Shown one piece after another: positions 55,459 through 64,000 of a stretch of DNA of 64,000 nucleotides. Below the pieces are notes generated by a model, which saw only the letters and a list, made by a program, of their open reading frames with translations, had not been told where the DNA came from and did no database searches. Position 1 is the first letter of the stretch, and every line of letters begins with the position of its first letter. Source of the stretch: an uncultured Kordiimonas sp. (GTDB lineage Bacteria > Pseudomonadota > Alphaproteobacteria > Sphingomonadales > Kordiimonadaceae); contig CANNDZ010000001.1 in NCBI GenBank assembly GCA_947503575.1, positions 372,001 to 436,000 of the forward strand. The letters are read 5' to 3'. The translations under genes and the position numbers were made by a program.

Positions 55459-56112
55459 TCAGTTTTTCCTAAAAATTACAGACAGATTGTTGGCAGGCAT
55501 CTCGACTATTGTGGGCTCTTTGAACCCTGCAGCGCAGGCCAAATCGGTCACAGCTTCCAGGTCCCGCACTCCCCAGCGTGCATCCCGTGATTTGAGCGAT
55601 TGGTCAAAGCTCTCATTGGAAGGTGACGTATGAACGCCGTTCCGTTTGTATGGCCCATACAGAAACACCACACCATCTGTTTCCAGCGTGCTCGCGGCCT
55701 TGGCGATCAATGCTTCTGCCACAGCCCAAGGCGCGATGTGGATCAGGTTAACTGCCATCACGGCGGTTAACGGTGCCGGAAAGTCAAGTGCCGCCATATC
55801 GTCGGCGACAGCATCAAACCGTATGGCAGGCAGTAGGGCATCTGTGCCGCTGTCCGCCCGCCAGGCATCAATGCTGTTGATTTTTTCTGGCTCTATGTCG
55901 CTGGGTTGCCAGTGGGCACCGTCAAAATGATGTGCCATGTGGGCTGCGTGCTCGCCGGAACCGCTGGCAATTTCCAACAGCGTGCCGTGTCCGGGATGAT
56001 GAGCTTTCAGCACATCCAGAATAAAATCCCGGTTACGGGCGGTTGCAGGCGCATACAAACGTTTGCTTACGGTGTCTTCCGAGTTGGCTTGGGGGTCAAA
56101 GAACGGATTCAT
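55459..56112 (-). CDS. DUF938-family SAM-dependent methyltransferase
   Basis: A 217-residue class-I methyltransferase-like protein. The SAM loop is LLEIASGSGEHAAHMAHHF, with ARNRDFILDVLKAHHP before it and VMAVNLIHIAPWAVAEAL later; this is the DUF938 pattern. The substrate is unknown. It is convergent with olsB at five bases' distance and heads away from the small membrane-protein genes upstream on the same strand. Confidence 0.87.
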   Translation of the reverse strand: MNPFFDPQANSEDTVSKRLYAPATARNRDFILDVLKAHHPGHGTLLEIASGSGEHAAHMAHHFDGAHWQPSDIEPEKINSIDAWRADSGTDALLPAIRFDAVADDMAALDFPAPLTAVMAVNLIHIAPWAVAEALIAKAASTLETDGVVFLYGPYKRNGVHTSPSNESFDQSLKSRDARWGVRDLEAVTDLACAAGFKEPTIVEMPANNLSVIFRKN

Positions 56113-56121
56113 TTGAGGTTT

Positions 56122-56370
56122 TTACCCCTTGCTGCGGGAGCGATTGCGCCATCTTGTAAACAGAAACAGTGGCACAACAATGGTTGCGCCCAACAGCACA
56201 TATTCCAGCCCGGAGCCAGAGAACCAGTTCCAGATATCGGCGACAGTGTTTGCAACCCAGCCGAAAATATCGCCGGGGCTCCATTCCATCGAATACATGA
56301 TGAAGCCGACCACAAAGCTGTAAAAAACCAGTTTCAGGACTGTGCCGCCGGTTATGGGCTTGCTGCTCAT
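56122..56370 (-). CDS. Small two-helix membrane protein (DUF6460-like)
   Basis: An 82-residue protein with helices at about 11-27 (LKLVFYSFVVGFIMYSM) and 52-71 (EYVLLGATIVVPLFLFT), a Trp-rich amphipathic loop between them and a basic C-terminus. It resembles the small alphaproteobacterial DUF6460 proteins, but I am not certain. It ends nine bases before the methyltransferase start. No role can be given. Confidence 0.65.
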   Translation of the reverse strand: MSSKPITGGTVLKLVFYSFVVGFIMYSMEWSPGDIFGWVANTVADIWNWFSGSGLEYVLLGATIVVPLFLFTRWRNRSRSKG

Positions 56371-56415
56371 ACCTATTTTGCCTTTTTATTCATGCCCCCA
56401 AGGGTGCTCTTGATG

Positions 56416-56871
56416 CTACTGGTCGCTGGCGGATTGTTCAAGCCATTCGCGGGCACAGGTTGTCAGGTCGGTGTCCTGCCCGTTGCGCAGGCGTGCGCTG
56501 ACCCAATCGGCACGGAAATGGTCGCCATTTTCCGGTTCATAGAAAATCACTTCGACGACACAGCGGTCTGCTTCAAAAATCATGACTTGTACATTTTCGT
56601 CCCGCCGAACCAGCGTTGGCGCGCCCAGGTATGCAAGAACATCTGCCGGTGTTTGGCCTTCGACGCGTCCCATATCAACAACGATAGGTGTCGATTCAGG
56701 AGCGGGAGGGTCTGGCAGTTGCGGAACTGCTTGTGGCGTTGGTTCAACAACCTGTTGTGGTGCTGGTTCGGGTGTTGGCGCTGGGGTTGGGCCGCTTGCG
56801 CAGGCGGCGAGCGTGCTGCCCAGAGCGAGTATAAGTAACGCGTGTTTATTCTTTTTCCTTAAGGGGAGCAT
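56416..56871 (-). CDS. Lipoprotein with Pro-rich linker
   Basis: A 151-residue lipoprotein. A basic start and hydrophobic stretch end in the lipobox LAAC (Cys at about 24). A Pro/Thr/Glu linker (PTPAPTPEPAPQQ) of about 40 residues leads to a small folded domain (about 75-150) with DVLAYLGAPTLVRRDENVQVMIFE, which resembles the SmpA/OmlA-type fold. Two Cys in the domain could pair. Its ATG directly follows the stop of the EI24-like gene (TGAATG), so they are co-translated. Confidence 0.78.
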   Translation of the reverse strand: MLPLRKKNKHALLILALGSTLAACASGPTPAPTPEPAPQQVVEPTPQAVPQLPDPPAPESTPIVVDMGRVEGQTPADVLAYLGAPTLVRRDENVQVMIFEADRCVVEVIFYEPENGDHFRADWVSARLRNGQDTDLTTCAREWLEQSASDQ

Positions 56872-57603
56872 TCAGGCTTTCCGATCCGCTGTCGGACCAG
56901 TGCGGCCATGGTCGGGTACGCCCAACTGATGGACCACATGGGTCATAATAGCGGCGCCCAATATGGGGGCCAAGATGTTCAGGAACGGTACCAAAAACAT
57001 AAGGGCGATCAATCCGCCTACCCAAAACACTTTGCCGCTGTAGGTGATGCGGGTTTCGTTGACTGTGCGCATATCCACGTGGCGGACAGCAACCATTTCA
57101 TAATATTCCCGACCCAATAGGTAGCCATTGATGGCGACGAACAAAGCCAGGGCACCGGTCCCGGCGGTCAGCAGGAACAGCAACAGATACGGAATAATAG
57201 CTAGCAAGTTGATCAGCACCATCAACAAGGTCAGTTTGGCGGCACTGACGACGATGTCAAAAACCGGCACTTTGCGTGTGCCTCGCCGGTTTGGGTAATA
57301 TTCTTCTTCAACGGCACCCGCGATCTGGTCTGCCAGCACGCCCATCACCATGGTCACAATGCCTGGAAACAAGAGGTAGGAGCCAACAGCGACAACCGAC
57401 CAGAATCCGGCGCTGGCGATCCAGTCGCTGAATTCGTCGAGCCAGTCCCAGCCAACAACAAAGGTTTCAGGCCAATAGGCGTTGAGCAGCAATGTCAGCA
57501 ACACAAGCGTGGTTGCCGCCGCCCCAATGGCGGTTAAAAAGACACTGCGGAATTTCGGGTGCAGCAATTGCTGCCAACTGCGATTGATCGCAAGGACGAT
57601 CAT
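56872..57603 (-). CDS. EI24/CysZ-like membrane protein
   Basis: A 243-residue inner-membrane protein with about five helices. The pattern VGSYLLFPGIVTMVMGVLADQIAGAVEEEYYP, followed by LFLLTAGTGALALFVAINGYLLGREYYEMVA, is the EI24 (formerly CysZ-like) family; LLGREYYEMVAVRH is highly conserved there. CysZ itself carries sulfate, but this alphaproteobacterial group has no assigned substrate. It is followed immediately by the lipoprotein gene. Confidence 0.85.
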   Translation of the reverse strand: MIVLAINRSWQQLLHPKFRSVFLTAIGAAATTLVLLTLLLNAYWPETFVVGWDWLDEFSDWIASAGFWSVVAVGSYLLFPGIVTMVMGVLADQIAGAVEEEYYPNRRGTRKVPVFDIVVSAAKLTLLMVLINLLAIIPYLLLFLLTAGTGALALFVAINGYLLGREYYEMVAVRHVDMRTVNETRITYSGKVFWVGGLIALMFLVPFLNILAPILGAAIMTHVVHQLGVPDHGRTGPTADRKA

Positions 57604-57721
57604 TTTATTTCCTCACTGTTCTGTGCTGATCTTTTAAGCCAGCTTTTGCCTTCTGCATAGATAAGAACATCAAACAGGGTTGCAATCCCCTGTGTGCTTT
57701 CTATGGTGCCCGGCAAATACT

Positions 57722-57742
57722 CGGTACGGCAAAGCCGTATCG
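57722..57742 (+). promoter_or_regulatory. Inverted repeat in the 5' leader of the PfkB kinase gene
   Basis: TACGGC-AAA-GCCGTA with two further matching pairs outside (one mismatch), 18 bases before the ATG. It could fold as a hairpin in the mRNA or be bound as an operator. Nothing decides between these. Confidence 0.35.
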
Positions 57743-57760
57743 TAGACGAAAGGATACTTT

Positions 57761-58750
57761 ATGGCTGCTGGTGCAAAAGTTTTATGTATGGGCAATGCAA
57801 TTGTCGACATTATTGCCCGTGTGGATGACGATTTTCTGGCCAAGCATGACCGTGAGAAAGGCGCCATGCTTTTGGTAGATGCCGAAAAGTCCGCAAGCAT
57901 ATACGGCGACATGCCGCCGGCGGTCGAGCGGTCTGGCGGGTCTGCGGGCAACACCGCCGCGGGTATTGCATCGTTTGGCGGCAACGCAGGCTATATCGGC
58001 AAAGTGCATGATGACCAACTGGGTACGGTGTTTCGCCATGATATCCAGGCGGTTGGGGTAGACTTCAAAACGGCAGCGTCTAAAACCGGCGCGCCAACCG
58101 CCACCAGCATGATCCTTGTGACCCCTGATGCGCAGCGCACAATGAATACCTTTTTAGGGGCCTGTACGGAAATTTCCGAGGATGATGTTGCTGAGGCTGA
58201 TGTGGCAGCAGCTGATATTCTCTATGTCGAAGGCTACCTGTGGGATACGCCGCCCATGAAAGCAGCGGTTTTGAAAGCGATGGATCTGGCAATCAAACAC
58301 GGCACCAGAGTTGCGCTGACACTGTCGGATAGTTTTTGCGTTGACCGTTTCCGCGACGAATTCCGCGACTTGGTGGAAAATAAGGTGGATATTCTGTTCG
58401 CCAATGAGGCAGAGATTTTGTCGCTGTATCAGGTTGATAGCTTTGATGATGCCGTTGTGCGGCTAAAGGAGCATGTACGCATTGCAGCCTTAACCCGCAG
58501 CGAAAAGGGCTCTTTGTTAATGAGTACGGACCAGTCTGTTGCTGTGGAGGCTTTTCCGGCCGTTGTTGAAGATACAACAGGCGCTGGCGATCTTTATGCA
58601 GCCGGGGTTTTATTTGGTCTGGCAAACGGGCATGGCCTTGAGATGAGCGGCAAGCTTGGTAGTCTTGCGGCCTCAGAGGTGATTTCCCATTTGGGCGCGC
58701 GCTCTGAAGTTAGACTGAAAGACCTTGCCGCAGAAAAACTGGGGCTGTAA
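57761..58750 (+). CDS. PfkB-family kinase, probable adenosine kinase
   Basis: A 329-residue sugar/nucleoside kinase. The N-terminal motif is VLCMGNAIVDIIARVDDDFL, then ERSGGSAGNTAAGIASFGG, and the C-terminal PfkB signature is EDTTGAGDLYAAGVLFGLA with the catalytic Asp. The N-terminus and size match alphaproteobacterial proteins annotated as adenosine kinase, but sugar substrates cannot be excluded. An AAAGGA Shine-Dalgarno precedes the ATG. Confidence 0.87.
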   Translation: MAAGAKVLCMGNAIVDIIARVDDDFLAKHDREKGAMLLVDAEKSASIYGDMPPAVERSGGSAGNTAAGIASFGGNAGYIGKVHDDQLGTVFRHDIQAVGVDFKTAASKTGAPTATSMILVTPDAQRTMNTFLGACTEISEDDVAEADVAAADILYVEGYLWDTPPMKAAVLKAMDLAIKHGTRVALTLSDSFCVDRFRDEFRDLVENKVDILFANEAEILSLYQVDSFDDAVVRLKEHVRIAALTRSEKGSLLMSTDQSVAVEAFPAVVEDTTGAGDLYAAGVLFGLANGHGLEMSGKLGSLAASEVISHLGARSEVRLKDLAAEKLGL

Positions 58751-58759
58751 CCCCCTGAT

Positions 58760-59743
58760 TTAGCCCCACGGCCCGCGCCGGGTGCCATCACGACTGTCTG
58801 TAGGCGGCACGCTTGCGCGTCCAGTACGGCCTGTGCGGGTGTGGCCTGTTCGGGTTCCATCTGTGCGGGTTCGTTCTGGGCGGGTTGGGCCTTTTGCATA
58901 AGTGCCGCGCTCCATCGCCATTTCAGACAGGCGCCGGACCCGATCCTCCATACGGGGGTGAGTGGAAAACAGGCTGTCCAGCCTCAACCCATGCAATGGG
59001 TTGACGATAAACATATGGGCTGTTGCCGGGTTGGCTTCTGCCTCCCGGTTGTCAATCGCACCAGCGCTTTGCTGCAGCTTGTTGAGCGCACTGGCCAATG
59101 CCATGGGGTTGCCGCATATTTCCGCACCGGTTTTGTCTGCGGCAAACTCACGCGTGCGGGAAATCGCCATTTGCACCATCATGGCGGCAAGTGGTGCCAG
59201 AATGACCAGTAAAATTGTACCAACCAGACCCAGCGCATTGTTGCGATTGCCGCCAAAGAACAAACCGAATTGTGCCAACATGGAAATGGCACCCGCCAGC
59301 GTGGCCGTGATGGTCATGGTTAGGGTGTCACGGTTTTTCACGTGCGCCAGTTCGTGCGCCATCACCGCCTCTATTTCTGCCCGGTTCAGGAGTTTCAGAA
59401 GCCCGCTGGTTGCTGCGACCGCTGCATTTTCCGGGTTGCGGCCTGTGGCAAATGCATTTGGTTGCGGATTATCGATAATGTAAACTTTCGGGTATGGCAG
59501 GCCCGCGCGCACAGAAAGCTGCTCGACAATGCCGACAAGCTGCGGCGCGCTGCGGGCATCCACCTCGCGCGCTCCGTACATGCGCAAAACAATTTTGTCG
59601 GCATTCCAATAAGCGAACAGGTTTGTACCCAGCGCAAATAGAAGCGCGATCATCATACCTGTTTCACCGCCGATCAGGGCGCCGACCACCATGAAAAGCG
59701 CGGTCATGGCGGCCATTAAAAGGCCTGTACGCAAAGAGCTCAT
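58760..59743 (-). CDS. htpX: HtpX membrane zinc protease, with Arg/Thr-rich tail
   Basis: A 327-residue stress protease of the M48B family acting on misfolded membrane proteins. Two N-terminal helices (about 7-45), zinc motif [13 protein letters not shown], two helices after it and the third ligand in [14 protein letters not shown]. The closing family motif [21 protein letters not shown] ends near residue 275. About 45 further residues are a low-complexity tail rich in Thr, Arg and Gly ([17 protein letters not shown]), encoded by a short imperfect repeat and not part of the family fold. Confidence 0.94.
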   Translation of the reverse strand: MSSLRTGLLMAAMTALFMVVGALIGGETGMMIALLFALGTNLFAYWNADKIVLRMYGAREVDARSAPQLVGIVEQLSVRAGLPYPKVYIIDNPQPNAFATGRNPENAAVAATSGLLKLLNRAEIEAVMAHELAHVKNRDTLTMTITATLAGAISMLAQFGLFFGGNRNNALGLVGTILLVILAPLAAMMVQMAISRTREFAADKTGAEICGNPMALASALNKLQQSAGAIDNREAEANPATAHMFIVNPLHGLRLDSLFSTHPRMEDRVRRLSEMAMERGTYAKGPTRPERTRTDGTRTGHTRTGRTGRASVPPTDSRDGTRRGPWG

Positions 59744-59880
59744 TTTGGGTTCCGGCTGTCTATAGGTTAGGGTCGATTCATCTCATTTTTCTTGCTAATA
59801 CACATGGGGGTTTGGCAAGCAGGGTTCAAGTCATCCGGCGTGCGGAAATGCCGTATAAAGACAGAGTTTGAGGCCAATAC

Positions 59881-60822
59881 GTGGCCCAAATTGATGGGCA
59901 ATTCATGGCAGATAATAACGATTCAGCAGCGGCTAACACAGCGTCACAAGCACCCTTGTGGCGGGTCTTGCTTTTTATTGTACTGACAGCGGTTTTTGCT
60001 GCAATCGCCTACTATTTTGTGATCGAGCACGGCCTTAAGCGGTATTATATCGCCCTTTTGATGTGGACGCCCGGGCTCGCCGTGCTGACGATGACGCGAT
60101 TTGGCGCAGTTGATCCGGCCGAGCTGGGTTGGCATTGGCCACGCGGGCGATGGGCGTTTCTCGCTTATGGCCTGCCTGCGCTATATGGTTTGGTAGCCTA
60201 TAGTATTATCTGGGGTGGTGGTTTTGGCGGTGTGGTTGATCCCAAATTTACCCAGGAAGTCAGTTATTTCTTAGGCCTGGATGGCTGGTCCGAAGGGGCA
60301 ACCATCGCCTTTGGTGTGTTGATGTTTGGCACTGTTGGCATGATCTGGCATATCGCAACGGCGCTCGGTGAAGAAATTGGGTGGCGCGGGTTCCTGACAC
60401 CTACACTGATGAAAGTTTGGTCTTTTCCTATTGCTTCGCTGGCAACAGGGCTTGTGTGGGCTGCCTGGCATCTGCCGATTATTTTTTTTACAAGCTATAA
60501 CGCCGGTCCCAGCGGGCTGGAGCTTCAGATGCTGAACTACGGTATCCTGACGGTTGGCCTGTCTTTTATCATGACTTATCTCCGCCTGCAGTCAGGTAGC
60601 GTGTGGCCTGCCGTGATTATGCATGCCGCCCACAATGTTTATGTACTGACCATCATGCAGCCGATGACCGTTCAGTATAAAGAGACGTGGCGCTACGCCA
60701 ACGAGTTTGGCTTTATACTGCCTGCTGTGGTGCTGGTGTTTGGTCTTTTTTTCTGGCGTTTGGCAGTGCGGAATGGCATCAGCGGGCCAACCAGCACCAT
60801 AGACGGACATGCGAGCACATAA
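59881..60822 (+). CDS. CPBP-family intramembrane glutamic protease
   Basis: A 313-residue membrane protein with about eight helices. The ABI/CPBP active-site motifs are [12 protein letters not shown] (EExxxR), [11 protein letters not shown] and MHAAHNVYV with conserved His and Asn. Such proteins are prenyl-endopeptidase relatives; substrates in bacteria are mostly unknown. I keep the GTG at 59881 because GAGG lies seven bases upstream; an ATG at 59905 is possible. It is followed at one base by an SdhAF4-like gene. Confidence 0.87.
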   Translation: MAQIDGQFMADNNDSAAANTASQAPLWRVLLFIVLTAVFAAIAYYFVIEHGLKRYYIALLMWTPGLAVLTMTRFGAVDPAELGWHWPRGRWAFLAYGLPALYGLVAYSIIWGGGFGGVVDPKFTQEVSYFLGLDGWSEGATIAFGVLMFGTVGMIWHIATALGEEIGWRGFLTPTLMKVWSFPIASLATGLVWAAWHLPIIFFTSYNAGPSGLELQMLNYGILTVGLSFIMTYLRLQSGSVWPAVIMHAAHNVYVLTIMQPMTVQYKETWRYANEFGFILPAVVLVFGLFFWRLAVRNGISGPTSTIDGHAST

Positions 60823-60823
60823 C

Positions 60824-60997
60824 ATGAGCGATAAATCAGGCGAAACTACTGTTGATAAAACAACTGAATTGGACGCAGGTAAAGACCCTGGCCCCAAGCC
60901 ATCAAAAGCGCAGCCTAAAGAAGTTGGTGGCCGCAAAGGCCCTGAACCCACACGCTATGGGGACTGGGAAAAAAACGGGTTGATATCTGATTTTTAA
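60824..60997 (+). CDS. DUF1674 protein, SdhAF4-like succinate dehydrogenase assembly factor
   Basis: A 57-residue protein. The C-terminal [23 protein letters not shown] is the DUF1674/SDHAF4 signature; family members help flavinylated SdhA assemble. The N-terminus is charged and disordered. I start at the ATG at 60824, five codons into the open frame. The sdh genes are not in this window. Its stop shares the palindrome TTAA with the stop of the convergent 636-residue gene. Confidence 0.88.
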   Translation: MSDKSGETTVDKTTELDAGKDPGPKPSKAQPKEVGGRKGPEPTRYGDWEKNGLISDF

Positions 60998-62904
60998 GCC
61001 TGCTGGCCGGGCATTCTTTTTGCGGCGTCACCGTCGCTTTCAGCCCCAGTTTCGGCCTCAATTCCTGTCTCTGTCGCTATTTCTGTCTCTTGCAGGGTAT
61101 CCGCATCAGGGCTTTGGGTAAGCGTGTTTTCGTGTCGCCCTGCAGCATTGGCACCAATGCCTGCTTTGTCCAGCAAGTTCCTAAAGTTTAACAGTTCGGC
61201 TTCTGCCTGTTTGCGCCCTAACCCTTTGATCAGGCCATCAGTGAATCCAGCCTGGCGCATATAAATCCGTACATGGTGTTCTGCCGCTTCCCGGCAACTC
61301 CCGGACGTAAAGTAGTCATCAGCAAGCATAAGCAATATTTTGCGGGACTTTTCCTGCAGCGAGATATTGAGCTGATGTATTTTTTTTAAAATCTGAGTGT
61401 TGTCCAGAATTGTCTGGCAAAATTGATCCAGCTTACCCGCGATCTTACGCTTATACATTTCAGACAGGTCGGCTTGCAGAACCCTTTTTTGAAGCTGCAC
61501 CAGGTCGGTCATGCGCTGTGTCGGGTTGCTGTCCAGCCCCATGAAAACGGATTCGTATTCCGGGCGAGACAGGATCGGCAGCACAAAGTTAGCGACAACC
61601 CGTTTGTTGCTGTCACCAACGGTTACCGCTTCCAGGTCTAACAAGCTGTTGACCTGCTCAAACGGGTTTTGAAACTGAGCCAGCATATCGGCGATTGACT
61701 GGCTGTTGATCAACCGACCGGAACGCGCGCGGATTGCTTCCACAATAAGGTCCAATGAATGCAAGTCTGTGTGCAGGCTTTCCACGGCTCTGTTAAGGTC
61801 AGTGAGCGCTTTCAGCTGATGTGTCAGTGACGCACTGCCAATGGGTTTGGGGGCTTCAATTTCATGCTTAAGCCGGTCCAGCAGAACGTGCTCGCTGCGG
61901 GGCAACAGGTTTTCGGCCAGAAACCCGTTTAGTCGAAGCACTTCCTCGCTGAACCGCGGCGAGTTTTCATCTTCCCCCATCAGGTTCAGTTCGCCTTTCT
62001 GGAAATACGCAAGTTCCATGATGAATGTGGCCCGGTTCTCTTTATCGCCCATCATCTGAACCAATACTTGCTCATGCATTAGAAATTCTGCGATCAACTG
62101 ATCCAGAATATCCATCACCCACCGTGGTCGGTTGGCCGTCAGGAATATGATGATGCGGCCCAGCTTGTCGCTCAGTGTTACGGCGGGCCGCAGATAATCG
62201 ACAATCGAACACGTCAGCAGAAAGCGTTTGTTTGGTTTCTTTTCCAGGTCAGCAATCAGCGGTGCCAGCCGACCAGTTTCAAGTGATGGGATACTGTCTT
62301 TGGTCGACTTCATAATGTCGATCGACAGGTCAATAACCTTATAGATTTTGCGCATCCGCTCTTGAATGGATCCTTCTTCTGATTCGAAGGCAACAGCTGT
62401 GCGTTGTACCGCGTTCTGCAGGCGTGTCCCTGCGTTATACAGGCGGTAATAGTGATCAAGAGAATGCAATAGCTCGGTCGGTGTTATGCGCCATTCTGTA
62501 AGACTGGCGTGCATCAAATCCCAAATCGACCGGCGGCCATCCGGGCCATACAGGTCATCGGGCGTCAGGCAAGGCGATATGGTACCAGTTTCGTCATACT
62601 TGGATTTTTTGCGATTGCTGCCCCGGGCATAAATTTCGACAGAGGTGATCTCGTTTTCTGACTTGTCAAAGCTTTCTTTGAGAACCCGCACACCGGTATA
62701 TTGCCGGGTCTTCCACAAGTTTTCCGCGTGCGCGGTTGCTGCTTCGCGGTCTTTCTTGACATCAAGAATGGTCCAGCCGCTTCCGCGACGACCCAAAATC
62801 TCATAATGAATATTTACACCGTATGCCAAAAGGACCCCCGTCGGCAGCACACACAAACCCATGCCATCACCTAAAGGCGACGACACTCTTTTATGCTTTT
62901 CCAT
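60994..62904 (-). CDS. Large conserved protein of unknown function
   Basis: A 636-residue protein without signal peptide or membrane helix, start at the ATG at 62904. I do not recognise it. Residues about 1-90 form a compact beta-rich start ([28 protein letters not shown]), then about 500 residues are mostly helical with many Leu and Arg/Lys, and the last 45 are an acidic low-complexity tail ([19 protein letters not shown]). No catalytic motif is seen. A scaffold or regulatory role is possible, but nothing shows it. The 3' end overlaps the SdhAF4-like gene by four bases. Confidence 0.78.
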   Translation of the reverse strand: MEKHKRVSSPLGDGMGLCVLPTGVLLAYGVNIHYEILGRRGSGWTILDVKKDREAATAHAENLWKTRQYTGVRVLKESFDKSENEITSVEIYARGSNRKKSKYDETGTISPCLTPDDLYGPDGRRSIWDLMHASLTEWRITPTELLHSLDHYYRLYNAGTRLQNAVQRTAVAFESEEGSIQERMRKIYKVIDLSIDIMKSTKDSIPSLETGRLAPLIADLEKKPNKRFLLTCSIVDYLRPAVTLSDKLGRIIIFLTANRPRWVMDILDQLIAEFLMHEQVLVQMMGDKENRATFIMELAYFQKGELNLMGEDENSPRFSEEVLRLNGFLAENLLPRSEHVLLDRLKHEIEAPKPIGSASLTHQLKALTDLNRAVESLHTDLHSLDLIVEAIRARSGRLINSQSIADMLAQFQNPFEQVNSLLDLEAVTVGDSNKRVVANFVLPILSRPEYESVFMGLDSNPTQRMTDLVQLQKRVLQADLSEMYKRKIAGKLDQFCQTILDNTQILKKIHQLNISLQEKSRKILLMLADDYFTSGSCREAAEHHVRIYMRQAGFTDGLIKGLGRKQAEAELLNFRNLLDKAGIGANAAGRHENTLTQSPDADTLQETEIATETGIEAETGAESDGDAAKRMPGQQA

Positions 62905-62978
62905 CAAAAGCGTTAAGAAACGGTGTTTTTTTAGTAAAATTCAGCCTAAGCATGGCCACTTGGTCACAAGAGGGTTCG

Positions 62979-64000
62979 ATGGGCTTTATCGCACGCAACA
63001 GCCGCTTTTTGGGATTTGGTGTTTTGCTCGCCTTTTTGTCGAGCTTCGGCCAAACCTATTTTATTGGTGTTTACAGGCCCCCGATCGCGCAAGAGTTTGA
63101 CCTTAGCAACAGTGATTTTGGCTTATATTATCTGCTGATCACAATCGTCAGTGCTGTTGGCCTCAACCGATTGGGGCATATCATTGATCGGGTGTCTCTG
63201 GTGCCTTACACGCTGGCTTTGCTGGCGGCCACTGCACTTGCGTGTGTTGCGGTTGGCTTGTCTTATGTCTTTCCGGCAGTTGTTTTGGCGCTCATGGCGG
63301 TGCGTCTGATGGGGCAAGGTATGCTTACTCACGCCGCAATGACCAGCATGTCGCGGTATTACGATAATAACAGAGGCTTGGCTGTTGCTATCGCGGGGCT
63401 TGGGTTTCCGCTGGGGCAGGCGGTATTGCCACCGCTCGCGGTTTTTCTCATGGAAGGCCATGCGTGGCGAACAGGTTGGTTGCTGTTTGCAGGTGCGCTT
63501 CTTGTGGTGGCTGTGCCGCTCGTTATCTGGCTTCTTGCGGGCCATGAAAACCGCCATGCAACCTGGCTCCATCAGCAACAGATGGACGATAATGCCAGCA
63601 AGGGCGGGGATTTTGTGCACCACCGCCGCCGCGATGTCCTGCGCGACCGGCGTTTTTACCTGATGTTGCCCGCGCTTATTGCTGGACCCTTCTGGATTAC
63701 AGCGGCTTTCTTTTTTGCGGCTGAATTTGGGGTGCATGCTGGCATGGGTCTTTCTGCCTACACCCAATATTATGGATTTTACGCCGCAGGGTCTGTGGCG
63801 GCGCCGTTTTTGGGCGGTTTGTTGGTCGACCGTTTTGGCGGGCGGCACCTTATGCCATTGTATCCGCCGCTGTTTGGTGCGTCGTTGTTGGTTATTATGC
63901 TGTTTCCGGGGGCAGTCGGTGTCGTTGCTTTTATGGCGATCATGGGGCTCGGTGCGGGTATTACGTTGCCCATCAACAATGCGGTCTGGGCCGAACTTTA
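62979..64000 (+). CDS. MFS transporter, partial (3' end outside window)
   Basis: The frame runs off the right edge with 340 residues visible. It starts at the ATG at 62979 (MGFIARNSRFLGFGVLLAFL) with GAGGG four bases upstream; an ATG at 62952 is in frame but lacks a site. About nine helices are seen. GQTYFIGVYRPPIAQEF and LGHIIDRVSLV are the helix 1-2 region and MFS loop motif, and LRDRRFYLMLPALIAGPFWITAAFFF opens the second half. It resembles the oxalate/formate and monocarboxylate MFS group. Substrate unknown. Confidence 0.87.
   Translation, partial: MGFIARNSRFLGFGVLLAFLSSFGQTYFIGVYRPPIAQEFDLSNSDFGLYYLLITIVSAVGLNRLGHIIDRVSLVPYTLALLAATALACVAVGLSYVFPAVVLALMAVRLMGQGMLTHAAMTSMSRYYDNNRGLAVAIAGLGFPLGQAVLPPLAVFLMEGHAWRTGWLLFAGALLVVAVPLVIWLLAGHENRHATWLHQQQMDDNASKGGDFVHHRRRDVLRDRRFYLMLPALIAGPFWITAAFFFAAEFGVHAGMGLSAYTQYYGFYAAGSVAAPFLGGLLVDRFGGRHLMPLYPPLFGASLLVIMLFPGAVGVVAFMAIMGLGAGITLPINNAVWAEL

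Noticed and set aside
55906-56838. 310-codon plus-strand frame
   Set aside because: Antisense across the methyltransferase, small membrane protein and lipoprotein genes, each of which has clear features of its own.
63123-63848. Long open frame of 241 codons on the minus strand
   Set aside because: It lies antisense inside the MFS transporter gene, and its product is a His/Arg/Gln-rich sequence without any fold pattern.

Overview
The window reads as chromosomal DNA of an alphaproteobacterium of moderate GC, probably marine. The pointers are a ~1600-residue NAD-dependent glutamate dehydrogenase, OlsB, an rsmB-rpe-heparinase-purH run, a DUF1674 protein and response regulators with the alphaproteobacterial C-terminal tail. 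Kordiimonadales-like is a guess from gene content only. I see no rRNA, tRNA, CRISPR array, insertion sequence or phage gene. Coding density is very high and no gap reaches 300 bases; the longest (23.8-24.06 kb, 33.64-33.9 kb, 40.4-40.7 kb, 52.9-53.1 kb and 12.07-12.36 kb) are about 250-290 bases.

Layout. 0-3.6 kb: the end of an HlyD-type adaptor, an ABC ATPase and two FtsX-type permeases. 3.7-6.8 kb: a lone receiver protein, a LysR regulator and a divergent pair of exported proteins (GlcG/HbpS-like and alpha/beta hydrolase). 6.8-9.3 kb: tryptophan-kynurenine genes (kynureninase-like, tryptophan-dioxygenase-family) with a divergent AsnC/Lrp regulator. 9.3-22 kb: the main accessory block. An NtrY-like kinase and an NtrC-family sigma-54 activator are transcribed leftward; rightward runs an adaptor, an ATPase and three ~810-840-residue MacB/FtsX permeases. 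The divergent gap holds a clean GG-N10-GC sigma-54 promoter and three inverted-repeat operators, so the block looks like a self-contained signal-induced envelope export or stress system.

22-36.6 kb: acyl-CoA synthetase, a PAS_5-like protein beside the large glutamate dehydrogenase, glutathionyl-hydroquinone reductase with a LysR regulator, a membrane-linked XRE protein, then thrS-infC. infC has no ordinary start codon and appears to begin at AUA behind a strong Shine-Dalgarno. 36.7-41 kb: a DUF898 protein with an M48 protease, a hydrolase with endonuclease III, and a small secreted protein. 41-47 kb: ergothioneine genes egtB-egtD, an exported amidohydrolase and three tandem DUF6445 paralogues carrying an HxD...H iron-site pattern. 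47-53 kb: HIT protein and rsmB-rpe-heparinase II/III-purH. 53-64 kb: AmpG-like transporter, OlsB with a near-perfect palindrome upstream, a methyltransferase, small envelope proteins, a PfkB sugar/adenosine kinase, HtpX, a CPBP protease, an SdhAF4-like protein, a 636-residue protein of unknown function and a truncated MFS transporter.

Starts were moved from the longest open frame to an inner codon wherever a Shine-Dalgarno, a family start or a promoter position argued for it; each case is stated in its entry.
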